In this document: positions 27,359 to 40,227 of the stretch, piece after piece
How the letters are laid out: each line of letters begins with the position of its first letter
Numbering within the stretch: the first letter of the stretch is position 1
Assembly (NCBI GenBank): GCA_037974665.1
Contig: CM075765.1
Coordinates: forward strand, 14,503,501 to 14,567,500
Direction: 5' to 3'
Source of the DNA: Ehretia macrophylla
Taxonomy: Eukaryota > Streptophyta > Magnoliopsida > Boraginales > Ehretiaceae
Length of the DNA stretch: 64,000 bases
Made by a program: the position numbers and the translations under genes
The notes under the pieces: generated by a model
Seen by the model: the letters and a program-made list of their open reading frames with translations, nothing else
The model's database searches: none
What the model was told of the DNA's origin: nothing

Positions 27359-29857
27359 TGTCACGCCCCAACTCGACCCCACTTACAATCAGTCAGGATG
27401 CAACGGAATTTCGACAGTATAACGACAGTAATTAAGACACCGAGGCTCTAAACCAACCTCTCAGAACATCATACAATCAAACTCCTCAACCAAACAACAA
27501 TCAATTCCTTAATACCATTAACAACATACAACATAACCATATTATACAACAATCATTCTTAGACGATCCATTCATAGTTATACGCTTACGTTCCAATATA
27601 ATACCTTAACATTAACATATATATCAAAATAGATTATAAACCAACTTAGTAATCTAAACAAGGTCAAAAGAAAGACTACTAAGTTAACATCATTTAGTTC
27701 ATTAGCTTTACTATAACTTATACATCATAAACTACAAAGTAAATAAAGGACAACTAGTTTAATATACAAGATAATAGAGTATACAACATCTCAAGCATCA
27801 AGGACAAGACTCTGGCACATAGGACTCGTCCACATACGGCACATTATCCCCTTCTGGAGGCACGTACCCGTAATCTTGCTCAAAGACACCTGTATGCATG
27901 CAATAATGGAGAGTGAACTTATATAAAACAAGCTCAACGAGGATCCGATAGATCTCTAACAATATTTACTATACTCCTTGGAAATGATCCTTTGAGCAAG
28001 TAAACACACAAATAAACATCAATAAAAATATAAACACATAACTATAATGACCAATCAATAAAGGATACTCAATTTGGTGTAGCTCCAAACGCCATCACGA
28101 TCTCAACCATTCTTCTTGTAACTCCCCATTACTCACGCACTTGAGGTACCTTACTAGCCCCTCCCTCCATGACACCTCCGTCATGCGAGCTGGGGGTAGT
28201 CTCTGGTAGTCATGCCATTATCAACCCGATAGCCCGATGCTGCCCGAGAGGTGGCACACACATACCAAGACTCAACAATAATAATAAACATCATTCACAG
28301 GAGGACAATCTAGCAGAATTGCCTATCTCCCGGTTCATCAATCACCAATCAATAATCATCAATAATCATTCATTTCCATCAATGTAACATCAATATAATC
28401 ATCAATATAACATCAATATTTAATTAAATAACAAACAACTAAGTTAGATGACAAAGTAGGCCATGCAACTTTACATGCATGAAACACGTAATTTAACCCT
28501 AGTCTAACCATTAACAACTCACAATTCAATCACTCAAATACCACCCAATCAACTAAAGGCTCAATTCAATAATTTAAAGAAAGACAACCTAAACTTCAAA
28601 TAATTATATCTTACATTCTACTAATCCAAACAACTCCAAATCAGTTTCAAACACTCACTCATTCAATTAACTATATTAGCCCTCTCGGAAACCAACTAAG
28701 ATACATCAAAATCAAGCCCAACAACCCTAAAACCTCAATGCACCTAGGCTGAAATTTTTGAATTTTCACCCAAATATCGCAATCGAAAATTCGGCATTAT
28801 AACGGCGTTACCACGTAATTAACAAACTTTTAGAAATCGACGGCAATCAATTCCAACCTCAACAACTCAAGATAATCATCAAATGACTAATTAATCAACT
28901 TTTAATACCCGAAAATAAATAATTTCGCTACAATGGTTCAAATCTCATAGTAATACACATAAATGATCCCTAGCATGCGCTGAGTAATAATATAACTTCA
29001 AATTAACATTCTAACGGTTCAAAATGCAGTTATGAGCAAAAATATAAAATATGACTTTTGAGATCTAGAATTTTTCTCTCACCTTTGATGCGATATAAGC
29101 CTAGATATGCGTGCAATGCGTGCCCAACAAGCGAAATCCAACTCGGCACGAAGTTCTACGGACAAAAACTAAGTTTTTCTATGAAAAATTGCTTTGAAAA
29201 CCTTTGAAATTTCTTTCTCTTTTCTCCCTTGAAGCTCTCGGCTATGTGTGTGTTTTTTGAGTGTGTTTTGTGTTGTGTTTTGTGTGTGTTGATGATATTA
29301 TGCATATAAAGGCTTGGTCAAATAAAAAAATGCAAAGTCAAAGTAGTTTATTTAGTCCTTTAATTATTTTTCTAGTCTTTTAATTCATTTCTTGAGTATT
29401 TCTTGCTCAACTATTAATTTAACACTTAAATTAATTCTAGACATTATATTTTAGGTGACAAATAATTTTACATTAAAACAGTTTCACCCGAATCGGCTTA
29501 AAACTCGTTTTCTTGCAAAAGAAAGTGTAAAAATCTTTAAAATTCCAAAACCGATTCCAAATCTGTTTTAATCAAACACAGGTCTATTAATACTCGAGAA
29601 CTAGGTTTTAAGACGTTTAAAACACCCCTGTAAAAATTTTAGCGGACAGTTGTTCAAAAATACTATTTACCAAAATCGACGATAAAATTTCTGATTTCGT
29701 TTTTGATGAAAATTTCATGAATGCACACTTAGCATGTACTAGGAGTATTAATCACATAATTATCACATTCTAAGTCATATAGCACATAAACAGGTCAATT
29801 CACGCAAAACGAGGTAAAACACGCAAAACGAGATAAAGCAAAATATGGGGTCTCACA
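27359..29857 (-). repeat. 3' LTR of the gypsy element
   Basis: 2,499 bp, 'tgtcacgcccc' to 'ggtctcaca' on plus. A TATA-like motif (minus TTTATATGC) is at about 29298-29306. AT-rich 'atcaat' simple repeats occur at 28330-28440. It aligns throughout with 34865-37360. Confidence 0.95.
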
Positions 29858-32800
29858 TTCTCCCTCCCTTAAAGAAATTTCATCCCCGAAATTCTTACTT
29901 GCTGATCGGAAAAGATCTGGGTACTGTTGCTGCATCTGATCTCGCCTCTCCCAAGTAGCTTCCTCGATACCGTGATGCTTCCACAACACCTTGACTATCG
30001 GAATCTTCTTCGACCTCAACTCTCGTTCCATCTGATCAAGAATACGAATCGGCCGCTCGTCATAAGTCAGATTCTCACGAAGTTGTAACAGCTCTTGCTC
30101 GAGAATATGAGAAGGATCCGGATTATATTTTCGCAAATTAGACACGTGAAATACATCGTGGACATTAGAGAAATTCTCTGGTAAAGCTAACCGATATGCC
30201 AACTTACCCACTCTGCTAGTAATCTCAAACAGCCCCACAAACCTCAGACTCAGCTTACCACCTTTACCATAACGAGCAAACCCCTTACGAGGAGACAATC
30301 TTAAGAAAACCCGATCTCCGACTGCAAACTCCAAGTCCCGACGACGCTTATCAGCATAACTCTTGAATCTACTCTGCACCGTAATCATTCTTTGCCTCAT
30401 CAACTGAACATTCTCGATCTTCTCTATAAGCTCTGGCATAATAGTCAGATCAATAGTCTTCATTTCCCCTATTTCATCCCAATACAAAGGTGAACGGCAC
30501 TTACGACCGTAAAGAGCTGCAAAAGGTGCCATCCCAATAGTAGCTTGATAACTATTGTTATAGGCAAACTCGGCAAGTGGTAGATGTTTCTCCCAGTTAT
30601 TCCCGAAGTCCAGAACACAAGCCCTGATCATATCTTCCAGAATCTGAATAGTCCTCTCAGACTGACCATCGGTCTGTGGATGATATGTTGTACTAAAGTT
30701 AAGCTGAGTACCCAAAGTCTCCTGAAGATTCTCCTACAAACGAGAAGTAAATCGAGGATCTCGATCCGAGATAATACTAGATAGAATCCCGTGAAGTCTA
30801 ACACTCTGATCCAAATAAAGATCCGTCAACTTTGCAACTTCATCTCCCATCCGCATCGAAATAAAGTGAGCTGTCTTCGTCAAACGATCCACGACAACCC
30901 AAACTGCATCGTTGTCTCTCGGTGTTCTAGGCAAACCAGTGATGAAGTCCATCGTAATATGCTCCCATTTCCACTGTGGTATAACCAACGGCTGAAGCAA
31001 ACCTGTTGGTCGTTGATGCTCGGCTTTCACTCGTTGACAAGTCAAACATCTAGACACGAACTGAGCAACTTCTCTCTTCATATTATTCCACCAGTAATAT
31101 TGCTTCAAGTCCCGATACATCTTGGTTCCACCAGGATGAATAGTATACTTAGAATTATGAGCCTCCTCCAGAATACCTCGCCTCAAGCTCGGTTCATCGG
31201 GAACACAAACCCTGTTCCAAAATCGAAGAATACCATCCTCATGCACTTTGAAGTCAGACTGATCATCCGTGATCTGATCCTTGATCTTCTGAAGTTTAAC
31301 GCCAAGTTGCTGAGCTTCTCTGATCTGAGACAACAATAAAGGCTGAATACGGAGATGTGAACACATCACTCTAACCTGAGTCAACTCCAGTCTCCAATAA
31401 GTGAATTCCTCAAGAACCTCCCATTTCTTGACAGCCAAACAAGAAACACTCGCTTTACGGCTAAGAGCGTCTGCCACAACATTTGCCTTCCCAGGCAGAT
31501 AACTGATAGAGCAATTATAATCTCCAAGAAGTTCCATCCACCTCCGCTGACGCATATTCAACTCCTTCTATGAGAATAAATACTTAAGACTTTTATGATC
31601 AGTGAAAATCTCCAACTTACTGCCCCACAGATAATGATGCCACTTTTTCAGTGCGAAAACAACAGCTGCTAACTCAAGATCATGAGTCGGATAATTCACC
31701 TCATAAGGTTTCAACTTTCTAGAAGCATAGGCAATAACCCGCCCATTCTGCATAAGAACACATCCCAAGCCCTCCTTGGATGCATCGCTGTAAATGACCA
31801 TATTGTCGGTCCCCTCTGGTAGAGCAAGTACTGGAGCAGTAGTCAATCTCTTTTTCAATTCCTGAAACCCACTCTCACATTTCTCATCCCAAACAAAGCT
31901 AGTCTGCTTCTGAGTTAACTTAGAAAGTGGCCCGGCAATCTTCGAAAAGTCCTTGACAAATCTACGGTAATAACCCGCCAAGCCAAGAAAGCTACGAACT
32001 TCCGAAACATTCTCTGGACGTTTTCAAGACATCACCGTTTCAATCTTAGTGGGATCTACAGAAATACCGCTCTGTGTAATAACATGACCAAGAAAAGATA
32101 TACGTTGTAGCCAAAATTCATATTTGCTGAACTTGGCAAACAACTGATACTCCTGCAGCTTCTATAAAACAAGCCGTAGATGTTGCTTGTGCTCCGATTC
32201 AGTCTTAGAATAAACCAAGATATCATCAATAAAGATAACCACAAACTGGTCCAAGTACGGCTGAAAAACCCGATACATAAGATCCATAAATGCTACCGGT
32301 GCATTAGTTAATCCAAATGGCATAACTACAAACTCATAATGCTCGTACCGAGTCCTGAAGGCAGACTTCGGAACATCCTCCGTGCGAATCCGAAGCTGAT
32401 AATACCCCTGCCTCAAGTCAAACTTAGAGTAGACTTTGGCTTCCTGAAGTTGATCAAACAACTCGTCAATCAGTAGCAAAGGATACTTGTTATTGATGGT
32501 CACCTGATTCAAACCACGATAATCAATACACAATCTCAAGGTACCATCCTTCTTCTTCACAAATAAAACAGGAACTCCCCAAAGTGAAAAACTCTGTTGA
32601 ATGAAACCCTTCTCTGTTAACTCCTGCAACTGAGTTTTCAGCTCCTTCAAATCAGCTGGTGCCATCCAGTACGCTAATTTAGAAATAGGTTGAGTACCGA
32701 AAACAAGATTAATCACAAACTCCACATCTCTCTCTGGCAGTAACCCTGGCAACTCCTCGGGAAATACATTAGGATATTCCTGAATAATAGGAACTTCCTC

Positions 32801-32914
32801 CAACTGTAGCTTATCAGATGGCTTGTTGATCAAATAAGCTAGATAATCCGAACACCCCTTACTCACCCAACTTAACGGCTTTAGTTGCTGAGATAAGAAA
32901 ACTCGTCTTAGCAC
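29795..32914 (-). pseudogene. Gypsy pol: reverse transcriptase, RNase H, integrase with chromodomain (broken)
   Basis: One minus-strand frame covers reverse transcriptase (FIDD active site at 32222-32233), RNase H ([11 protein letters not shown], then [11 protein letters not shown]), integrase zinc finger (HPGGTKMYRDL with CLTCQR), integrase core (DRLTKTAHF, SDRDPRF, then [10 protein letters not shown]) and a chromodomain-like end ([16 protein letters not shown], about 29950-30000). It is interrupted by four stops: TAG 32162-32164, TGA 32024-32026, TAG 31568-31570 and TAG 30734-30736. Each is explained by a single C-to-T or G-to-A change. The frame runs on into the LTR at its 3' end. Confidence 0.9.
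29858..29870 (-). promoter_or_regulatory. Gypsy polypurine tract
   Basis: The minus strand reads AAGGGAGGGAGAA directly before the 3' LTR. This primes plus-strand synthesis in LTR retrotransposons. Confidence 0.85.
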
Positions 32915-33545
32915 CCCGGTTCCCTACTACCTCAACTACTGGCTGATCTGGCAAATGAAACTGTACCACCTTTGTTCTACAGTTCAACTGGGCATCATAC
33001 TTAGATAGCCAATCCATACCGAAGATAACATCATACCCCATGATAGGAAATAAGATAAGGTCCGAAGAAAAATTATACCTCTTAACATGTATTATACAAT
33101 CCTTACAAACTAGGCCAGTCACATACTTATCAGTCAAAGAGGTACTAATCTCAACCACATAAGGCAGTCTTTTAGGTTGCACATTAACACGTTGCACACA
33201 AGCAGGAGTAATGAAAGAGTGCGTAGCACCAGAATCAATAAACACTTTAACAAGTTGATCAAGTATAAGGAAGTTACCTTCCACAACTGCAGTCTCCTCA
33301 GGCATCTCCTCCAAGTCAACTGCATAGGCCCGAGCCTGAACCCGCTGCTGCTGAGGTGCACTGCCCGCAGGTCTACCCTGATAACCCTGAGTCGCTGCCC
33401 GACACTCAGTCCTCTGATATCTAGGGCAATCCCTCGCCCTATACTGATTGCTACCACAACCCAAACAAGCCCCCGACTTCACCCTGCAGTCGGCCTCCAC
33501 ATGGCCCTAGCGTTTGCAGTAAGTACACTGCGGTGATGATGCACT
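32870..33545 (-). pseudogene. Gypsy gag zinc knuckles and aspartic protease (broken)
   Basis: This part lies one frame away from both gag and pol. It has a first knuckle (CTYCKR, GHVEADC) broken by a TAG at 33507-33509, where Trp would be expected. A second knuckle, CLGCGSNQYRARDC, has its histidine changed to tyrosine. The protease motif 'FIDSGATHSFI' follows. A one-base shift near 33590 separates it from gag, and another near 32875 (an extra G) from pol. Confidence 0.85.
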
Positions 33546-33589
33546 GACACTGCCCCTAGAAGAACCAGAAGCTGAAAAAGCAGCTGTAC

Positions 33590-34582
33590 CAACCCGCCAA
33601 AACTAGGCCTGTATTGACCCTGAGACTGGGCCGGCCTAAATTAAGACTGAGCCTGATAAGACCCCTGCTGAAATAGTGGCCGATAATAACTCTGCTGACC
33701 TTATGGCCTGAAAGAACCCTGCTGAGCCGGCGTCCTGTACACACCCTGCTGTACGGGAGGCCTATACACTCCCTGCTGACCCTGAGGCTGAAATGGCCTC
33801 TTGCTAGGCTGGCTAGATACAATCTGTTCCCCCTTTCTCTTCTCCAGTCTAGAAGGTGCATCAAAGGCCTCCGTAAGTATATCATACCGATTCAGGGCCA
33901 TCGTATCCTGAATCTCGGGCCTCAACCCCAACATGAATCTACGAGTCTTACGTTCCTCGTCAGCCATATACTCTGGTGTATACCGGGACAACCTAGTGAA
34001 AGTGGCCTCATACTGAGCCACTGAAGCATCTCCCTGTACTAAGGCTAGAAACTCTGCCTCTCTCCGCTCCCTCGCGATCCTCGGGACATACTTTGCCCGG
34101 AAAGCTAACAGAAAGGTACCCCAAACATATGAAATACCCTGAGTCGCCCAGCTAGTTCTCACCGTGTGCCACCATTCTTCTGCCTCATCATCCAGCAAGT
34201 ACACGGCAAAGGTGACCTTCTGTTCATCGGTAAAATCCATAGGGTCAAAGATCTTCTCCACCTTACTAATCCACGCCTCAGCCTTTAGATCATCCGGCTC
34301 CCCTTGAAACTGCAGTGGATAATACCCTAAAAACTCTTTCAGTGTACCACGCCCGTGGTACCCACCTTGTACGTTCAGTAATTGATTCTGCAATGCCTGA
34401 GTTTGGGCAGCCTGCCCTGCCAGTAACTGTGCCTGCCTGGCCATGATCTCGGTTAACCTATCAAAAGATGCTCCGAAGCGGTCATCATCCTTAACTTGGC
34501 CTGGTGCCACATTTCTCGGAACCTCATCAGTCACCTCAGGCCTACCTCTGGTCCTCGGTCTACCCGTCATTCTACTAATCAA
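33590..34582 (-). pseudogene. Gypsy gag (broken)
   Basis: The frame starts at 34582 (or the Met at 34570). It carries the retrotransposon gag domain, with 'LKEFLGYYPLQFQGEPDD' and 'AEEWWHTVR' as landmarks, then a Gln/Pro-rich linker. TAA stops at 33701-33703 and 33641-33643 (both CAA to TAA) and a frameshift near 33590 end it. Confidence 0.9.
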
Positions 34583-34844
34583 AGAGTTAGCACAGGTTAT
34601 AGCACATTAACAAACTATGAACAACTATTAACACATAAACAACAAACTCATATAAAGCACATAAATCACTTAAGTATCAATCACATAAACAAATTAGTCA
34701 CATAATCACATAAGCACTAAATCACATAATCACTTAATCACTTAACCATATTAACACATAGTTCACTTTTCTTTCACTTCATACATACTTTCATGCTAAG
34801 ACCATTACCCACAATCCGAGAATACCCCGGCTGACAGCTAACAT

Positions 34845-34858
34845 GCGCTCTGATACCA
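34845..34858 (-). promoter_or_regulatory. Gypsy primer binding site (tRNA-Met type)
   Basis: Minus strand reads TGGTATCAGAGCGC, complementary to the 3' end of plant initiator tRNA-Met, six bases inside the 5' LTR. Confidence 0.92.
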
Positions 34859-34864
34859 TTTAAA

Positions 34865-37360
34865 TGTCATGCCCCAACTTGACCCCACCTACAATCAGTC
34901 AGGACGCAACGGAATTTCGGCAGTATAACGACAGTAATTAAGACACCGAGACTCTAAACCAACCTCTCAGAACATCATACAATCAAACTCCTCAACCAAA
35001 CAACAATCAATTCCTTAATACCATTAACAACATACAACATAACCATATTATACAACAATCATTCTTAGACGATCCATTCATAGTTATACGCCTCCGTTCC
35101 AACATAATACCTTAACTTTAACATACATATCAAAATAGATTATAAACCAACTTAGTAATCTAAACAAGGTCAAAAGAAAGACTACTAAGTTAACATCATT
35201 TAGTTCATTAGCTTTACTATAACCTATACATCATAAACTACAAAGTAAATAAATGACAACTAGTTTAATATACAAGATAATAGAGTATACAACATCTCAA
35301 GCATCAAGGACAAGACTGGCACATAGGACTCGTCCACATACGGCACATTATCCCCTTCTGAAGGCACGTACCCGTAATCTTGCTCAAAGACACCTGTATG
35401 CATGGAATAATAGAGAGTGAGCTTACATAAAACAAGCTCAGCATGATCCAATAGATCTCTAACAGTATTTACTATACTCATTGGAAATGATCCTTTGAGC
35501 AAGTAAACACACAAATAAACATCAATAACTATATAAACACATAACTATAATGACCAATCAATAAAGGATACTCAATTTGGTGTAGCTCCAAACGCCATCA
35601 CGATCTCAACCATTCTTCTTGTAACTCCCCATTACTCACGCACCCAAGGTACCTCACTAGCCCCTCCCTCCATGACACCTCCGTCATGCGAGCTAGGGGT
35701 AGTCTCTGGTAGTCATGCCGTTATCAACCCGACAGTTCGATGCTGTCCGAGAGGTGGCACACACATACCAAGACTCAACAATAATAATAAACATCATTCA
35801 CAGGAGGACAATCTAGCAGAATGGCCTATCTCCCGGTTCATCAATCATCAATCAATAATCATCAATTTCCATCAATGTAACATCAATATAATCATCAATA
35901 TAACATCAATATAACATCAATATTTAATTAAATAACAAACAACTAAGTTAGATGACAAAGTAGGCCATACAACTTTACATGCATGAAACACGTAATCTAA
36001 CCCTAGTCTAACCATTAACAACTCACAATTCAATCACTCAAATACCACCCAATCAACTAAAGGCTCAATTCAACAATTTAAAAAAAGACAACCTAAACTT
36101 CAAATAATCATATCTTACATTCTACTAATCCAAACAACTCCAAATCAGTTTCCAACACTCACCCATTCAATCAACTACATTAGCCCTCTCGGAAACCAAC
36201 TAAGATACATCAAAATCAAGCCCAACAACCCTAAAACCTCAATGCACCTAGACTGAAATTTTTGGAATTTTACCCAAACATCGCAATCGAAAATTCGGCA
36301 TTATAACGGTGTTACCACATAATTAACAAATTTTTAAAAATCGACGGCAATCGATTCCAACCTCAACAACTCAAGATAATCATCAAATGGCCAATTAATC
36401 AACTTTTAATACCCGAAAATAAATAATTTCGCTACAATGGTTCAAATCTCGTAGTAATACACATAAACGATCCCTAGCATGCGTTGAGCAATAATATAAC
36501 TTCAAATTAACATTCTAACGGTTCAAAATGCAGTTATGAGCAAAAATATAAAATATTACTTTTGAGATCTAGAATTTTTCTCTCACCTTTGATGCGATAT
36601 AAGCCTAGATATGTGTACAATGCGTGCCCAACAAGCGAAATCCAACTCGTCATGAAGTTCTACGGACAAAAATGAGGTTTTTCTATGAAAAATTGCTTTG
36701 AAAACCTTTGAAATTTCTTTCTCTTTTCTCCCTTGAAGCTCTCGGCTATGTGTATATTTTTTGAGTGTGTTTTGTGTTGTGTTTTGTGTGTGTTGATGAT
36801 ATTATGCATATAAAGGCTTGGTCAAATAAAAAAATACAAAGTCAAAGTAGTTTATTTAGTCATTTAATTGTTTTTCTAGTCTTTTAATTCATTTCTTGAG
36901 TATTTCTTGCTCAACTATTAATTTAACAGTTAAATTAATTCTAGACATTATATTTTAGGTGACAAAGAATTTTACATTAAAACAGTTTCACCTGAATCGG
37001 CTTAAAACTCGTTTTCTTGCAAAAGAAAGTGTAAAAATCTTTAAAATTCCAAAACTGATTCCAAATCCGTTTTAATCAAACGTGGGTCTATTAATACTCG
37101 AGGACTAGGTTTTAAGACGTTTAAAATACCCCTGTAAAAATTTTAGCGGACAGGTGTTCAAAAATACTATTCACCAAAACCGACGATAAAATTTCTGATT
37201 CCGTTTTTGATAAAAATTTTATGAATGCACACTTAACATGTACTAGGAGTATTAATCACAGAATTATCACATTCTAAGTCATATAGCACATAAATAGGTC
37301 AATTCACACAAAACGAGATAAAGTACGCAAAACGAGATAAAGAAAAATATAGGTCTCACA
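34865..37360 (-). repeat. 5' LTR of the gypsy element
   Basis: 2,496 bp, 'tgtcatgcccc' to 'ggtctcaca' on plus. It aligns with 27359-29857. Confidence 0.95.
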
Positions 37361-37365
37361 TCTAG
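37361..37365. other. Gypsy target duplication, right (tctag)
   Basis: Matches 27354-27358. Confidence 0.9.
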
Positions 37366-38612
37366 TACCATAAATCCATTTGACATAAATTCAGATCCAT
37401 AATAAACAGTGCCATAATATATATCTACTTGTTTGTCATAAAATACTATATTAAATCCTAGTCCTAGAAGAATAGTGACTGAGACCAAGTTTCGCCGAAT
37501 ATCAGGTGCATATAGAACGTCGTGCAGGTACAAGGTTTGACCTCCTCACAAGCTCAACTTGCATGTAACAATACCTTTGACTGCAATCTTATTATTCTTA
37601 CCTATATATATCTATCTCGTTCCTATTGGAATTCGAAGGTACTCAACATAGGTCCCTCAGTCTTTAGCTACATGGTCCGTTGCTCCTGAATCCACACTCC
37701 ACAAAGGAGAAGACTCAATTAACAACACAGTGCTAGCTACATATACAAAGTCATAAGAAGTAGATTGTGCTACCTTCTGGGGCTCACTATACTCGCGAGC
37801 AAAGTGACCCAGCTTGTCATAATTGTAGCATTTCATCTTGCTCTTGTCTTTCTTCTTATGACCACGTTTTCCTTTCTTGTTATGATTCTTCTTGTTCTTC
37901 TGGGAACTAGACTTATTTCTCTTTCTCTTCCAATTCTTCTTGCGCTTGTTGCGCAATCCTTTCTAGGAGCTCGACTCAGCAGGATAAGCTTGAGTTAGAG
38001 GCTTCACTGCCTCTAAATGCTCGTCTTCCAACACCACATGACGAGCAACATCATCAAAAGTCTTGATGCTATCATTGTGTGTCAAATTGACCTTTAGATG
38101 TTTCTAGCTATTTGGAAGAGATCGAATCACAGCTTGAACCTGTTGTTCATCAGTTAGGACATAATCAACAGTCTTGAGTTCCCTAATCACGTTGGACATC
38201 TCTCTCAGATGTTGCTGCATGTTATGATCAGGTTTCTTCTTGTAGGTATCAAACTTTATTGTAAGTTGACGCAGCTTTATCATAGTAGTACCCCCGAACA
38301 TCTCCTTAAGAACGTTCTATATTTCATAAACAGTTGGGTACTGCTGATACTCATAAACTAGGTCATCATGTATGGAACTTATCAGTATTCCCCTAGCAGT
38401 GGAATCTTTCTTTTTCCATGCTTGATAAGCTTCCATGTTTCTTATATGCTGAGTTGTAGTGCCTTCCTCAGGCTCAATCATAACATTGTTAATAGCCTCA
38501 AATGCCTCTTGTTCCTCAAGTACATACTGTATCTTGAGTTTCCATAGGTTATAGTTATCACCATCATCTTATCTTCTTTATTAAGGTCAGCAATGATGGT
38601 TTTCATAGCCAT
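37366..38612 (-). pseudogene. Copia gag and protease (broken)
   Basis: The minus-strand ATG at 38612 opens a gag (NYNLWKLKIQYVLEE; UBN2-type) that needs a frameshift near 38565 and reads through several stops (near 38319, 38103 and 37965). A Lys-rich linker is followed by a zinc knuckle, CYNYDKLGHFAREY, in which two of the three cysteines have become tyrosine. The protease motif LWSVDSGATDHV is intact. The block ends at the gypsy insertion, between protease and integrase. Confidence 0.88.
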
Positions 38613-38921
38613 TTTCTAGCATTTGTAGATACTACAATTAGTACATTATATATTCAATGATAAACTATTGCTAATTAATGCAAATCGAATTAATAAGAAT
38701 CAAACAAAAAGAGTGAAAGAGAAAGTTCACTAAGTTCCCAATCATAGTTCACTGCATTTTTGCCTTGAATTTTATTAATTCAATTTCATTAACGCAATAT
38801 AAAGTTCTATTTCAATATAGAACTCCCACTATTTCAATAGTTCCAAAGATAACATAAATACACTTGTAAAAACATATATTCATATAAAAATATGCATAAT
38901 GTACCAATATACAAAAGATAA

Positions 38922-39194
38922 TCATTCATCATCACTATTTTCATACCCAGTATCAATTACATTTTGATACTTAGACTTTCTAGGAATAGACTCCTCAAAC
39001 TTCATCTTTCTAAAAAGAAAGGCAGGGTCATAGTTTAATAACCAAGGAGTGATAGATGGTGACATATGATTACGTAGGTTAGAACTAATAGGCAATCTAG
39101 TGGTTCTACTAAGATTGTTCCATGTGTCAGATTCTATAAAGACATACACAAGTGAATCATATGATTTGCACACTCCAATTCGTCTCATCGTCAA
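38922..39194 (-). CDS. Small unrecognised frame in the copia leader (90 residues)
   Basis: The protein reads through TWNNLSRTTRLPISSNLRN to an acidic end (ENSDDE). I do not recognise it. It lies in sense with the copia element upstream of gag. A second coding-like block (QKRRLSELKDRLEEYKMQD, probable coiled coil) lies further upstream at about 39350-39430. They may be a leader peptide, a decayed host fragment or chance. Confidence 0.25.
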   Translation of the reverse strand: MTMRRIGVCKSYDSLVYVFIESDTWNNLSRTTRLPISSNLRNHMSPSITPWLLNYDPAFLFRKMKFEESIPRKSKYQNVIDTGYENSDDE

Positions 39195-39701
39195 AAGGTG
39201 TCTTTGGATTCCAAAAACTAAGGAGTATTTGGGCTAAACCACTGGGAAGGGATTTATATAGAGCAATGAATTTTTTATTTTTCACTCATAATACACCCCC
39301 CAAAGATAATATTCTGAATCATCTAATTCACTATTTTGACATGCTCAATCAAGGTGTGTCTATCTTGCATTTTATATTCTTCAAGTCTATCTTTCAATTC
39401 GCTAAGTCTTCGCTTTTGGTCTTCCGATCTCGAAATGATAGGAGTACGCACAACCCTCGGTGTCCCAGGAATCCATCAATTCCTATGAAGCTTCTATATT
39501 TATTCACAATTGCAATTCTACTTGCACGTGACCCGTATAGCTTCGTACTCTGCATCTTCCTTAAATGTGTTTATTTCCTTAAACACAAATTAAGGAAAAA
39601 TATCCAAAAGTTAGGGAATTGAAACACCTTACCATTATTAATTAATTAAGATCCAAATAGATACTACTTATTTGTTACTCCAAGTAAACAAATAGAACGA
39701 T

Positions 39702-39755
39702 TGGCTTAATGGCAGAAGTCTATTTAGATAATCAAAAGGTCGAGAGTTCAAATCC
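39702..39755 (+). promoter_or_regulatory. tRNA-like unit 1 (Pol III box A and B)
   Basis: Box A tggcttaatgg at 39702-39712 and box B gagttcaaatc at 39744-39754, 42 bases start to start. T-runs follow at 39756 and 39784. Antisense to the copia. Confidence 0.6.
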
Positions 39756-39834
39756 TTTTACAAGTATTCTTAGCCTTTTAATCTTTTTATAGTCTGAATA
39801 GACATAGTTTCCCATCTAATTGGAAGTTGGAATC

Positions 39835-39891
39835 TAGACTAGTGGTCTATTGCATGATGTAATTATTTTGAAGGCCAAGGGTTCGAAAGCC
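39835..39891 (+). promoter_or_regulatory. tRNA-like unit 2
   Basis: Box A tagactagtgg at 39835-39845 and box B ggttcgaaagcc at 39880-39891, 45 bases apart. No T4 terminator follows closely. Confidence 0.6.
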
Positions 39892-39956
39892 AGTAGTTGC
39901 AACGTTCTTAATTGTTTATGTTACGCATTAATCTCATCAAATCCAGACATCAGAGT

Positions 39957-40012
39957 TGGTCTGGTGGTAGAGGTCTTGCACATCTAATAATAGGTTGTGA
40001 GTTCAATTCACA
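39957..40012 (+). promoter_or_regulatory. tRNA-like unit 3
   Basis: Box A tggtctggtgg at 39957-39967 and box B gagttcaattc at 39999-40009, 42 bases apart. The box B region can form a 5-bp stem (tgtga/tcaca) around a 7-base loop, as in a T arm. T-runs at 40028-40036. Confidence 0.65.
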
Positions 40013-40094
40013 GCGGAAGCAGTTTGATTTTCTTTTTAAGTCAAAACTGTAATACAAAACACCAAAAAAATGTTTCATCCTCCAACTCAGCACA

Positions 40095-40147
40095 TAGCCT
40101 GGTGGATAAGATCTTTTACAAGTAACAGTGGGTCATGAGTTCAAACT
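40095..40147 (+). promoter_or_regulatory. tRNA-like unit 4
   Basis: Box A tagcctggtgg at 40095-40105 (full consensus) and box B gagttcaaact at 40137-40147, 42 bases apart. A T5 run follows near 40159. Confidence 0.65.
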
Positions 40148-40227
40148 ATAGCATAAGGCTTTTTCATCTCTTTTACTTTTGAGACAAAATGAATAAACAT
40201 ATTCTGACATAAAACAAAAACAACATC

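Larger units (their letters stand above)
27359..37360 (-). mobile_element. Ty3/gypsy chromovirus retrotransposon (Tekay/Del-like), nested in copia
   Basis: A 10,002-bp element with near-identical 2.5-kb LTRs, a perfect tctag duplication, a tRNA-Met primer site (34845-34858) and a polypurine tract (29858-29870). The gene order gag, protease, reverse transcriptase, RNase H, integrase with C-terminal chromodomain is that of Ty3/gypsy chromoviruses. Long LTRs and the integrase style favour the Tekay/Del clade (inference). LTRs differ at about 13 of the first 400 aligned bases by eye, mostly transitions. Several stops and two frameshifts inactivate it. Confidence 0.95.

Noticed and set aside
30791-31339. 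Plus-strand 182-residue frame opposite gypsy pol
   Set aside because: It is antisense to a clear integrase/RNase H region and has no independent features.
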